Position numbers and translations under genes: made by a program
Notes under the pieces: generated by a model
The model's database searches: none
What the model saw: only the letters and a program-made list of their open reading frames with translations
Told to the model about the DNA's origin: nothing
Assembly: GCF_900094545.1 (NCBI RefSeq)
Contig: NZ_FMAH01000012.1
Coordinates: 62,001 to 126,000, forward strand
Length of the DNA stretch: 64,000 nt
Direction: 5' to 3'
From: Martinezella miluonensis
GTDB taxonomy: Bacteria; Pseudomonadota; Alphaproteobacteria; Rhizobiales; Rhizobiaceae
Shown: positions 16,525 to 24,812 of the stretch, piece by piece
Layout of the letters: each line of letters opens with the position of its first letter
Numbering within the stretch: the stretch's first letter is position 1

Positions 16525-17667
16525 TCAGGCGAAAGGCTCGGTCGGCCCCTTGGATGGCTGGGTAAACCAGCGCGGCCCATCTTCCGCCATGTAGATATGG
16601 TCCTCGAGACGGATACCGAATTTCTGCGGGAAGACGATCATCGGCTCGTTCGAAAAGCACATGCCTGCGGCAAGCGGAGTCGCGTTGCCGCGCACGATAT
16701 AGGGCTCTTCGTGGATATCCAGTCCCAAGCCATGGCCGGCGCGATGCGGCAATCCTGGCATCTTGTAGTCCGGCCCTAGCGAATGTTTCGCAAGAACTGC
16801 GCGAGCCGCATCATCGAGGCTAGAGCAGGCAGCGCCGAGCTTGGCGGCGTCGAAGACCGCCTGCTGCGCCTCGCGCTCGATTGCCCAGGCTTCCTCGAAG
16901 GCGGTATCGCCGGCCTCCAGTTTGTAGGTTCGCGTCAGGTCCGAGTGATAGCCATCGATGCGGCAGCCGGTGTCCACCAGGATGACATCGTCTTCACGCA
17001 GCGTCTGATCACCATCGGCACCATGCGGCAGCGACGTCGCCTCGCCGAAGGACACGATGCAGAAGGTCGAGCCGCTGGAAGCGCCAGCCTCGCGATGCCG
17101 CCGATCGATGAACTCCACAACTTCGGAAGCGCGAATGCCCGGCTTGAGCAGAGCGTGAGCCTGCTTATGAACATCAAGCGTCAGGTTCATCACATAGCGA
17201 ATGAGCGCGATCTCGGCCGCAGACTTGATCCGGCGAAGGCGATTGATGATCGGCCCGCCATTCGTCAGCCTTTCGGCTCCGAGTTTTGCAGCCAGGGCAT
17301 GGTAGTAGAAGAGCGGCATGCTGTCGTCGAGTGCGAGAATGCCGCTACCGCCGAGCAGACTTGCGACGAGCGCGGCACTGCTTTCCTCCTCCTGCCATAC
17401 AAGGATTTCCGCCGGCAGATGCGGCAGAGTCTCGACGCGACTGCGCTCGAAGCCGGGGACGATGTAGTAGAGCCCGGTCGGCGTCACCAGCGCCCCAAGA
17501 AAGCGTTCGCTTGCATGCCAGACGAGGCCGGTGAAATAGCGCAGGCTCTCGCTTGGCCCGAGCAGCATACCTGCCAAGCCTTCCGCTTCAAGAACCTGGC
17601 GAAGTTTCGACAGCCGCGCCTGCCTTTCCTCTTCGGTGATCCTGGGGACTGGATGTTGCCACGACAT
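16525..17667 (-). CDS. M24-family metallopeptidase (Xaa-Pro peptidase type)
   Basis: A 380-residue pita-bread peptidase. The N-terminal creatinase-like domain (about 1-150) is followed by the catalytic domain with all five metal ligands visible: two Asp in LVDTGCRIDGYHSDLTR, His in HRAGHGLGLDIHEEPY, Glu in FSNEPMIVF and Glu in IRLEDHIYM. It is cytoplasmic and expected to cleave an amino-terminal residue before proline, or a related amide as in creatinase-type members. A clear ribosome site (GAGGAGA) precedes ATG 17667. It converges with the YukJ-like gene. Confidence 0.9.
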   Translation of the reverse strand: MSWQHPVPRITEEERQARLSKLRQVLEAEGLAGMLLGPSESLRYFTGLVWHASERFLGALVTPTGLYYIVPGFERSRVETLPHLPAEILVWQEEESSAALVASLLGGSGILALDDSMPLFYYHALAAKLGAERLTNGGPIINRLRRIKSAAEIALIRYVMNLTLDVHKQAHALLKPGIRASEVVEFIDRRHREAGASSGSTFCIVSFGEATSLPHGADGDQTLREDDVILVDTGCRIDGYHSDLTRTYKLEAGDTAFEEAWAIEREAQQAVFDAAKLGAACSSLDDAARAVLAKHSLGPDYKMPGLPHRAGHGLGLDIHEEPYIVRGNATPLAAGMCFSNEPMIVFPQKFGIRLEDHIYMAEDGPRWFTQPSKGPTEPFA

Positions 17668-17873
17668 TCTTCAACTCTCCTCAATATTCTCAGCCGAATG
17701 CGTTCTGCGCCGTACACGGCGCGATGATTTCGACACTAATAGCCTTGTAGGCAAAATGTCGACAACGAAAACGGCCGCGGAGTCAGCATTGCGATCGCTA
17801 AATTATCTGACAGCGCGAATGCGGCGCCAGTGGTTGATTGTCTCCATCGAAACACATGATCGAGGAGATCATC

Positions 17874-18101
17874 ATGCAAACTCCAGGCATCGCAATTCCT
17901 TCCGCGCACATCCGCATTTCAAGCAAACCGCGACGCAAGTTGCTTTCAGCGCTCATGGGAGTGGCGGGCCTGCTTGCACGCAAGGTGGCAGAACGGCGCA
18001 ACCGAAATGCACTCATGGAGCTTTCGGACGATCAGCTGAAGGATATAGGCCTTTCACGCGGTCAGGCCGGGAGCGACGTTCATATTTACAGCCGCTACTA
18101 A
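17874..18101 (+). CDS. DUF1127 small protein
   Basis: A 75-residue basic protein. The C-terminal half is a DUF1127 domain (RRNRNALMELSDDQLKDIGLSRGQ), a small Arg-rich motif found in many alphaproteobacteria and linked in several species to RNA metabolism and stress or phosphate responses. ATG 17874 is chosen because GAGGAG lies six bases upstream. Unlike the DUF1127 gene at 31062, no CCTCCTCCC hairpins follow it. The AraC gene begins 70 bases downstream on the same strand. Confidence 0.8.
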   Translation: MQTPGIAIPSAHIRISSKPRRKLLSALMGVAGLLARKVAERRNRNALMELSDDQLKDIGLSRGQAGSDVHIYSRY

Positions 18102-18170
18102 AAGGATGATGCAGAACGTGTTAGCTTTATGCAGCGCGACCGGCATCTGCGGCACAATGGGGACTGCTGA

Positions 18171-19022
18171 ATGTCACTGATTTCGACAGCTCTGTTGCTG
18201 AAAACGAATACGGTTATTATCCGCGATGTCGTGTGCAACGGCGAATGCCGTCACAAGAGCGACGAGGAATGTGCGCACAAAACAAGTCTGGTCTATCCCT
18301 ACCGCGGCGTCTTCAAGCGCCATATCGGCCAAAACGATGTGGTTGCCGAGGCCAATCAGGTCGTGTTCTTCAATCGCGGACAGGACTACAGGATCAGTCA
18401 CCCCGTCGACGGCGGAGATTCCTGTCTCGATCTTGCTATCGACGAGGCCGTCCTTCACGAACTTGCGCCGACCGACCAGGTGCAGGCCGGCGAAGACCTT
18501 GTCTTTCGCCGGCAGCGCCGTCGCATCGACCCGCGCGCCCAGGCCCTGGTCGCACTTCTTCGGCATGGGCTGAGCCGCAATATAGCCGAAAGCCTCGAGG
18601 GCGAGACCCTGGCTCTGACACTGGTGCGCCGCTCGCTCGGTGAGCGGACATCGCATGCGGCCGGCGCGAGCTTTGGCCGGCAGAAGCTTGTCGATCGCGC
18701 AAAGCTTGTCCTGTCGTCGGATCTGGCCCGTCGATGGACGCTTGCCGAAATCGCCAAGGAAGTCGGCGTATCGCCGGTTTACCTGACGCAGGTTTTCCAG
18801 CAGGTCGAGGCCGTGCCACTCTATCGCTATCAATTGCGGCTGCGCCTGGCGCGTGCCCTTGACCTTCTCGGCCAGTATGACGATCTCACCTTGCTTGGCC
18901 TTGATCTTGGTTTCTCCAGCCACAGCCATTTCAGCGCCAGTTTCAAGCAGACCTGTGGTCTGACTCCAGCTGAATTCCAGCACTCGGCACAATTGAAGCC
19001 GAAGCGCTATACAGCTCGCTAA
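18171..19022 (+). CDS. AraC-family transcriptional regulator
   Basis: A 283-residue regulator. The N-terminal domain is unusual: a Cys/His cluster (CNGECRHKSDEECAH, residues about 22-36) precedes a cupin-like sensor segment. The C-terminal 100 residues carry the two AraC helix-turn-helix motifs (WTLAEIAKEVGVSPVYLTQVFQQ and LGLDLGFSSHSHFSASFKQTCG). The cysteine cluster hints at metal or redox sensing. A 53-residue cysteine-rich mini-protein is encoded 82 bases downstream, which fits a metal-related pair. The targets are not known. Confidence 0.85.
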   Translation: MSLISTALLLKTNTVIIRDVVCNGECRHKSDEECAHKTSLVYPYRGVFKRHIGQNDVVAEANQVVFFNRGQDYRISHPVDGGDSCLDLAIDEAVLHELAPTDQVQAGEDLVFRRQRRRIDPRAQALVALLRHGLSRNIAESLEGETLALTLVRRSLGERTSHAAGASFGRQKLVDRAKLVLSSDLARRWTLAEIAKEVGVSPVYLTQVFQQVEAVPLYRYQLRLRLARALDLLGQYDDLTLLGLDLGFSSHSHFSASFKQTCGLTPAEFQHSAQLKPKRYTAR

Positions 19023-19104
19023 AGATTTCGACAGCGCCGACGCGGTGTTCGGTGATCTGATGATCCTGCCCCTGTTGGGGAGTTGTTTGGGAAAGGATCA
19101 CGAC

Positions 19105-19266
19105 ATGAAAAAGACGACATGCGCTGCCTGCGACTGCGAACTTGGCGCCGATACCATCAAGGTCAACCTTGGCGGCAAATCGGTCGAAGTCTGCTGCGAG
19201 GAATGTGCCGTCGCACTGCGGGAAGCCGATCAATCGACGTCGGCGTCCTCCGTCAGCAAGGAATAG
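19105..19266 (+). CDS. Cys-rich mini-protein, putative metal-binding (TRASH-like)
   Basis: A 53-residue protein MKKTTCAACDCELG..., with CAAC near residue 6 and VCCEEC near residue 30. The paired knuckles resemble TRASH/YHS-type metal-binding mini-domains. ATG 19105 is preferred over the longer frame because GGGAAAGGA lies just upstream. It follows the AraC regulator that itself bears a Cys/His cluster. A role as a small metal (copper, zinc or mercury) binding protein is likely but unproven. Confidence 0.65.
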   Translation: MKKTTCAACDCELGADTIKVNLGGKSVEVCCEECAVALREADQSTSASSVSKE

Positions 19267-19455
19267 AAGCGCAACTCAAGCGGTAGAAGTCGCGTCTTGG
19301 GCGCGGCTTCTTTCGTAGATGAAATTGTAATGGAGTGTTGCCGCACGGCTCCCAGCAAACTTCGTTCGCAACATTCCCTCGCCAAGAAATACTCGGAAAT
19401 ATCAGGACCTATTGCATTCATACGGCCGCGATAGCCTCAGCATCAGTCAATCGGA

Positions 19456-20121
19456 ATGAAGGCACTGAACATGAGGCAACGACACATCGTCGCAATTTTG
19501 TTGATAGCAGCGACCGGCGGTATAGCCGCTTCTGCTCTTGCTGCCGAGCCGGCCGCAACACCGGAGGCGCAGCCTCCAGCCGGCATCGAAGCTCCGCAGC
19601 CCGCGCCGGACCAGGCACCACCCGCCGGTTGTCCGGGGCCTGGTCCGCATTTCGGAGCACCGATGATGGGCTTTGGTGACGGCAGGCCCATGCCGCCATT
19701 CGGCCCGCCCGGCGGCTTTCCCCGCGGGCCGAATCCGGCACTGGAGCTTGCCGGCAAGCTGTCGGCCATGGAAACGCTGATCGGCATTCGCAGCGCCCAA
19801 CTCGATGCCTGGAGGGACTACACCAACGCGCTGACGGATTTTCTGGCGTTTCCGAAGCATCGGCCGCCCGGCCCGCCGCTCCCGAATGAGGATGCTGCAC
19901 CGCCATCCGGCCAGGACGGCGACAACCAGCCGGACAGGCAGAACGAACTCTTTGGCGAGCGCATGGCCGACTTCGCGTTGGATCGAGCCGCTAAGGCAGC
20001 TGTCCTCAAGGAGAAGGCCACAGCCCTGCGCAGCGCGCTGACTGCCGATCAACTTGCAAAGCTGGAGAATGCCGAGCGATCCCTCATTCCCGGACCGCAT
20101 GCATTTCGTGATCGACGCTAG
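19456..20121 (+). CDS. Spy/CpxP-like periplasmic protein, proline-rich
   Basis: A 221-residue exported protein with a signal peptide (IVAILLIAATGGIAASALAAE). The mature N-terminal part is a Pro/Gly/Ala-rich segment (about residues 32-95), followed by helical stretches (LSAMETLIGIRSAQLDAW, then LRSALTADQLAKLENAE) of the LTxxQ type seen in Spy/CpxP periplasmic chaperones. The start could also be the ATG at 19471. It lies about 860 bases from the sensor kinase gene pair on the other strand. A role in envelope or metal stress is inferred from the family. Confidence 0.7.
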   Translation: MKALNMRQRHIVAILLIAATGGIAASALAAEPAATPEAQPPAGIEAPQPAPDQAPPAGCPGPGPHFGAPMMGFGDGRPMPPFGPPGGFPRGPNPALELAGKLSAMETLIGIRSAQLDAWRDYTNALTDFLAFPKHRPPGPPLPNEDAAPPSGQDGDNQPDRQNELFGERMADFALDRAAKAAVLKEKATALRSALTADQLAKLENAERSLIPGPHAFRDRR

Positions 20122-20171
20122 ACGGCCCGATCGGCCGGAACTCGCTAGATAACCAAGGCTATTTCTCTCCT

Positions 20172-20574
20172 CTTCCAACCGATCGAGATCCCCCGGACGC
20201 CCTTGTCGGTTGGAAGGAGCGGCCCGTCAAAGGGCCGAATGGCCCGGGAGCGCCCCGCCCGGCGCTCCCGGGCCAATAGCGCGAGCCTCGGGCACCTTTC
20301 CACAGTGCCCTGCCATCATATTGAGACGGCAAGGCTGAGACCAAACCTGCAAAAACCTTGCAATTCTCCCACTGATGGAAGCAGCCCGAAGTTCAGGTGC
20401 CTCGCGCACTTATCCTAAGTGCCGCGGCCCACGCCGCGACACACTTAGGTCAGCAATTTGCTGGGCGCACGATATTCCGCGCTATCCAGAGACGAACTAT
20501 TCGGGGGATTCTCGGCATGCCCGAGCTGTAATCCGGCTTCGCCATTCGTGTTGGGGGCGCCATGGCGAAGCCGG
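20172..20574. repeat. Cluster of strong intergenic hairpins
   Basis: Five inverted repeats follow one another with no gene between them: (1) CTTCCAACCGA 20172-20182 with its complement at 20206-20216; (2) GGCCC/GGGCC at 20221-20236; (3) a perfect 14-bp stem GGCCCGGGAGCGCC at 20241-20254 with its complement at 20261-20274; (4) CCTAAGTG 20414-20421 with CACTTAGG at 20442-20449, plus an inner CGCGG/CCGCG stem; (5) CCGGCTTCGCCAT 20533-20545 with its complement at 20562-20574. None is followed by a proper T-run. Confidence 0.75.
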
Positions 20575-20980
20575 GTACGCGGGGCGATCAAAGCCTGATT
20601 GAGCCAAGCATGTGATCGGCTGCAATTCTACAGGAGTCGATGCTTTAAATATTTCTGAATGTTTCTCAAATGGGGCATTTTAGAGAAATTTGGTGTCTTG
20701 GCTTTTCTATTTGAGTATTACCTTTTGATAAGTTCCGCAAACTTAATTTGATATTACCATCTTCCGAAATGTAGAAAACATTACACAAGTAAGCTCTCTC
20801 TACGCAAAACTCCGATGCTGAATTGGAGCGCTCCCATTTGTTAAAACCGGGTGCGGAAACACTATAATGTCCTTGTTTCTCCCTAGCCACGGGAGACCCA
20901 GATCATCTTCTCAGTAGGTGTCTTGGCCTTCACTTCAAGGAGAGGCCGCAGTTGCGCTTCACAGCAATTTGGCTTTCGGC
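20575..20980. other. AT-rich intergenic stretch, no gene recognised
   Basis: From about 20630 to 20900 the sequence is clearly richer in A+T than its surroundings. A 74-codon minus-strand frame exists here but gives no recognisable protein. It could be a remnant of acquired DNA. Confidence 0.4.
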
Positions 20981-22246
20981 TCAGCTCGCGGATCTGCCAG
21001 CGGCGCTCTTGAATGACACCACCTGCTCCAGGCCCTTGGGTTGCCGGTTGCGCACGGTGATCTCTCCTCCGAAGCGGGTGACGATTTCACGCGCGATGGC
21101 CATGCCGAGACCGGCGCCGGGAAAGGACTTTTGTCTGGCAATGTCGATACGGAAAAAGGGCTCAAAGACCTGATTGAGGCGCTCCTCGGGAATGCCGGGG
21201 CCGGTGTCGGTGATCCTCACCACCGCCCTGTTGCCAAGATGCGTGACAGTCACCATCGCCGATTGGCCATGCGTCGCGGCGTTTATGAGAAGATTGCGCA
21301 GTGCTCTCGTGACCGCCAGCGGCCCGGCGCTGATCGTCGCAGGTTCCAGCTCGCCGCTCTCGACATGCATATCGATCGCCTTGAGTTCCGTGACGATATC
21401 CTTCACGATCGCATCGAGCCTGACCTGCTCCAGGCTGTCGCTGGAGATCTCTTCCCGCACCAGCCCGATCGCGCTATCGGCGATCCTGTCGAGCTCCTCA
21501 AGATCGGCGAGCCATTTCTGCCGCTCCTCATCGTTCTTGATGAATTCCGCTCGCAAGCGCATCCGCGTCATTGGCGTCCTGAGATCATGCCCCGCGGCCG
21601 CAACGAGCCGCATGCGGCTTTCCGTGGCGGCCTTTACCCTGGCCGACAGACCATTGAGCGCCTGTGCGGTAACGCGAATTTCACCAGGCCCGGTTTCCGG
21701 TATATGTGGCAGCGTGCCGTCGGGGTTGACGGCCGCCACTGCCTGCTCCAGCAAACGCAGCGGCTTCATGAGCTTGGACGCGGCAAAGATCGAAACCAGC
21801 ACGCTGCCGATGATGATCAGGCCTAGCCATTCCGCAAGGATTTTCCAGCCCCCCGGCGGCGGCCCGTGCTGCGGCATCGGCATGATAAGCCATGTCCCGT
21901 CATCGAGCTTCAGCGACGCAATCATCTCGCCTGTCGACTGGTGGGATATAATCGCCTGACGCATGCCGGAGATGCGAAGCAGCGCCTCCATGAGAAAGCG
22001 CGACAGTTCTTCATCGCGTGGGCCATCGGCGGGAACGGGCGCGACCACCAGGCCAGCCGATGTCGCTGAGGCCCTGTCCTTCTCGGCGAAAGTCGCAAGA
22101 ATGGCGAGCTGACGAGCCATGGGCTGGATCATCATATCCGGGCGCGGACCCCGCATGACGAGGCTTGCCACCAAAGACGAGGAGATGACGACCAGAACGA
22201 TGGCCGTCAGCAGGAGCAGCGCCAGACGCGCACCCAGCGACCTCAT
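20981..22246 (-). CDS. Sensor histidine kinase (EnvZ/RstB-like)
   Basis: A 421-residue membrane kinase. Transmembrane spans lie near residues 8-28 and 139-157, flanking a periplasmic sensor of about 110 residues; a HAMP linker follows (KLMKPLRLLEQAVAAV). The H-box is AAGHDLRTPMTRMRLRAEF, the N-box LLINAATHG, and the ATP lid DTGPGIPEERLNQVFEPFFR plus GAGLGMAIA. The start overlaps the end of the response-regulator gene at 22243, so it is co-translated with its partner. The stimulus is unknown; kinases of this shape often sense envelope or metal stress. Confidence 0.9.
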   Translation of the reverse strand: MRSLGARLALLLLTAIVLVVISSSLVASLVMRGPRPDMMIQPMARQLAILATFAEKDRASATSAGLVVAPVPADGPRDEELSRFLMEALLRISGMRQAIISHQSTGEMIASLKLDDGTWLIMPMPQHGPPPGGWKILAEWLGLIIIGSVLVSIFAASKLMKPLRLLEQAVAAVNPDGTLPHIPETGPGEIRVTAQALNGLSARVKAATESRMRLVAAAGHDLRTPMTRMRLRAEFIKNDEERQKWLADLEELDRIADSAIGLVREEISSDSLEQVRLDAIVKDIVTELKAIDMHVESGELEPATISAGPLAVTRALRNLLINAATHGQSAMVTVTHLGNRAVVRITDTGPGIPEERLNQVFEPFFRIDIARQKSFPGAGLGMAIAREIVTRFGGEITVRNRQPKGLEQVVSFKSAAGRSAS

Positions 22247-22995
22247 GAATCGCCCTTTATCGCCGTCACCGGTACGACGAGCTGATAGCCGCCGTTACGG
22301 ATCGTTCGGAAAATCGGCTCCTCGGCCGTTTCGGAAAGCTTGCGGCGCAGCCTGCTCATCAGGACATCGATCGAGCGGTCGGCGGGATCGCGATCGCGCC
22401 CCTGCGTCAGGTCGAGCAATTGATCGCGCGACAGCAACCGGCCGGCGCGCTCCAGAAACGCCTTGAGCAGATCGAATTCTGCTCCGGTTAGCGAGACGAC
22501 CTCGCCATTGCTTCTAGTCACGCGGCGAAGCTGCGGATCGAGCATCATATCCCCGAACTGGAATCGCCTTTGTTCGGGTTCGATCGAGAGATCTTCAGTC
22601 GTGCGACGCAGGACGGCGCGAATACGCGCCGCCAGCTCGCGCGGATTGAATGGCTTACCGAGATAATCGTCGGCTCCGATCTCAAGTCCGAGAATTCGAT
22701 CGATGTCCTCCTTGAGCGCGGTCAGCAGGATGACTGGCACCCGGGGACGGCGGTTTCTGAGGTCGCGGCAGAGATCGAGCCCGGACCCGTCCGGGAGCAT
22801 CACATCGAGAACCAGCAGATCGGGATGGCGGCGGTTGAGCGCATCGTTGCAGCCGCGAAGATCACTTGCCGTCGACACGCGGAAACCTTGCTCCTCCAGA
22901 TATCGGCTGAGGAGCGAGCGGATCTCGTGGTCGTCATCAACTATCAGAATATCCGGCGCAGCTATCGCAGTCATAGATTTCGTCCCATTTTCCAA
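22243..22995 (-). CDS. OmpR-family response regulator
   Basis: A 250-residue regulator. The receiver has DILIVDDDHEIR (acidic pocket), LVLDVMLPDGSG with the phospho-acceptor Asp, and the late Lys in DDYLGKPFNPREL. The C-terminal winged helix is of the OmpR/PhoB type (LTGAEFDLLKAFLERAG, RSIDVLMSRLRRKL). ATG 22974 is an alternative start, seven residues in. Its stop overlaps the start of the kinase gene, making a standard two-component operon on the minus strand. Confidence 0.92.
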   Translation of the reverse strand: MENGTKSMTAIAAPDILIVDDDHEIRSLLSRYLEEQGFRVSTASDLRGCNDALNRRHPDLLVLDVMLPDGSGLDLCRDLRNRRPRVPVILLTALKEDIDRILGLEIGADDYLGKPFNPRELAARIRAVLRRTTEDLSIEPEQRRFQFGDMMLDPQLRRVTRSNGEVVSLTGAEFDLLKAFLERAGRLLSRDQLLDLTQGRDRDPADRSIDVLMSRLRRKLSETAEEPIFRTIRNGGYQLVVPVTAIKGDS

Positions 22996-23427
22996 CCGTT
23001 ATACAAACTATCAATCCGCTGAAAAGAAGGGTTTTGCGGCATGAATACGGAAATTCCACGCGGGAAACGTTAGTTTACAAAATTCCCGCAGGCAGAAATG
23101 TTGAGCAATGAAATAATGCCATCGAGCAAAACAGGTGCGCACGCTCACTATATCACGCCACCCTTAGCCGTTCGACACTCCAGCCCGAAAGCCGAAGATC
23201 TGACCGTGGCAATCCACCTCCGCGCCGAAGAGGAATCGGTCATTCCAGCGGCTAGTCAGCAATCGACATGGGGATCGAAGATGAGATGGAAGAGTTCAGA
23301 CTACCGCTGACGACCAAATTATTTTGGAGGCACGAGACTCATGCAAGATATGGGCGCTGAACTGATTGCGGACTTCCCGCCGCAAGGGCTGTAGAGGCGC
23401 ACCCCGCGCCGGGGCGCGCCCTCTAGG
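22996..23427. other. Intergenic, no gene recognised
   Basis: This stretch of about 430 bases separates the two-component genes from the Xre gene. It contains a GC-rich stem (AGAGG...CCTCT, about 23390-23426) just beyond the Xre stop. A short open frame at 23098-23310 shows no protein-like features. Confidence 0.4.
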
Positions 23428-23673
23428 TCAAACGATGAAGAAAGTCGAAGGCGGAACCTGCAACGCGGCAGCGATCCGCCGAAGTTTTGCCGGATCTGCA
23501 TCGGCGCCGGCTTCGATCTCAACAATTTCCTCATTGGTGAGGCCACAGGTCTCAGACAGATCAGCAATCGTATAGCCGATAGCTTCCCGCGCCTGCCGCA
23601 CAGCAGCTGCAATTTCACCATGCGGAACGGTGGAAGCTTTTGAACTATCGATATTATTCTGAGTAATGGACAT
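23428..23673 (-). CDS. Small Xre-family helix-turn-helix protein
   Basis: An 81-residue protein, essentially one Cro/C1-type HTH: AVRQAREAIGYTIADLSETCGLTNEEIVEIEAG. It ends in the family-like tail LRRIAAALQVPPSTFF. The start at 23673 is supported by AAGGAGA just upstream; the longer frame to 23841 is not protein-like. It has no toxin-like or methylase neighbour. Likely a DNA-binding regulator with unknown targets. Confidence 0.8.
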   Translation of the reverse strand: MSITQNNIDSSKASTVPHGEIAAAVRQAREAIGYTIADLSETCGLTNEEIVEIEAGADADPAKLRRIAAALQVPPSTFFIV

Positions 23674-23970
23674 GAAATTTCTCCTTCCAAAGTCCACCGG
23701 CAAAATCAATGCCGGGTGAAGGCAGCTATTGCAGCCATGGAGCATAACGACCCAAACAAATGTGGCCGAGCGCTGGGTCAATATAGGCATCAATGCGGCA
23801 TAGGCAAGCATCGAAGCGCATGGCAGCCGAGATCCTGGCATATAGCTCGCTTGGCACGGTCAGGATGGACAAACACCCGGTTGCATTATCGCAAGCCAAC
23901 AGCTGCAGGTGCCATCACTCAAACCAAACAAGCGCTGGCCGCAAATGGGAAGAACACGGCATCCAGCCCC

Positions 23971-24522
23971 CTAGGCCTTATTGGCTCGGCTATTTTTTCC
24001 GCTCGACTTGGATATTTTTCGTTCGGCTGCGAGCAGAAGCCCCTTCAACTCCGGTTCGCGCACGCGACTTGCCGCTTCGATGAAGGAGACCCATTCGCTA
24101 CGGCGCTGGCCTTTTTCGGGAAAATCCTGAAAAACCTGCTCGACGTCGAGCAGGTGCAATCCGACGACGCAGGGAACGCAATAGCCGTCGCCAAGCTGCT
24201 TCAGGTAGGTGAAGTAGCCGAAAGGCTTCTTCTTCACCTTGCCGCGCACGCCGGCCTCCTCAAAAGCCTCGATTGCTGCGACCTCGTGCGGCTTCTTGCC
24301 CTTGATCGGCCATCCTTTGGGCACGATCCAACGACCGCTTTCCCGGCTCGTGACCATAAGAACCTCGGCAGTACGGTGCTCAGGCACTCTTCTATAGCAG
24401 ATGGCGGCATATTGCTCGTAGACGGGGCCATGAAGCAGGGCCTCCGCATGCAATGCAAGTTCGGAAAGAAAACTCTCTGAACGCCTCAAGGCCTTTTCCT
24501 GCGCTGACAATGAAGACGCCAT
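23971..24522 (-). CDS. Nudix hydrolase
   Basis: A 183-residue protein. The Nudix region reads SGRWIVPKGWPIKGKK and then HEVAAIEAFEEAGVRG, the pattern of the diphosphoinositol-polyphosphate/ApnA-type branch. The core EAFEEAG is intact, but the Arg usual at the start of REUXEE is Ile here, as far as I can align by eye. It would hydrolyse a nucleoside or inositol diphosphate-type bond. The frame is open to 24711, but residues before MASSLSAQEKALRRSE are not conserved-looking. It is downstream of dctA on the same strand. Confidence 0.8.
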   Translation of the reverse strand: MASSLSAQEKALRRSESFLSELALHAEALLHGPVYEQYAAICYRRVPEHRTAEVLMVTSRESGRWIVPKGWPIKGKKPHEVAAIEAFEEAGVRGKVKKKPFGYFTYLKQLGDGYCVPCVVGLHLLDVEQVFQDFPEKGQRRSEWVSFIEAASRVREPELKGLLLAAERKISKSSGKNSRANKA

Positions 24523-24762
24523 GCTGCCGACTACCCGCGACCTCGCCGCCCGCCGCAAGGCCGCCGCGAAATTCGCAGACGCGTGCTCATCAAAACTTTC
24601 TGCGCCACGCTGCCCTCCTGTCCCTTCTGCGGCTCTGCCGAAATTCGCAATTGTCAGCATCATGCTGTGAGCCGTTGCAATGACAGTATTATGAAGGCAG
24701 CTGTTGATCATGGCCTTGTGATCGGGGCAGGAGCTGACAATCCAGTCAGGAGCAGAAACTGA

Positions 24763-24786
24763 AAACGGCCCCGAGAGGGGCCGTTT
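24763..24786 (-). terminator. Intrinsic terminator after dctA
   Basis: A 10-bp stem AAACGGCCCC / GGGGCCGTTT with a four-base loop lies 27 bases past the dctA stop, with TTTTC following on the minus strand. Confidence 0.8.
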
Positions 24787-24812
24787 CGCACTTGGGGGGA
24801 TCGACGGGAGGC

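Noticed and set aside
20666-20890. A 74-codon minus-strand frame in the AT-rich stretch
   Set aside because: It starts at GTG without a ribosome site and shows no domain, signal peptide or compositional regularity.
23098-23310. A 70-codon plus-strand frame between the two-component genes and the Xre gene
   Set aside because: Composition is not protein-like and no neighbour or motif supports it.
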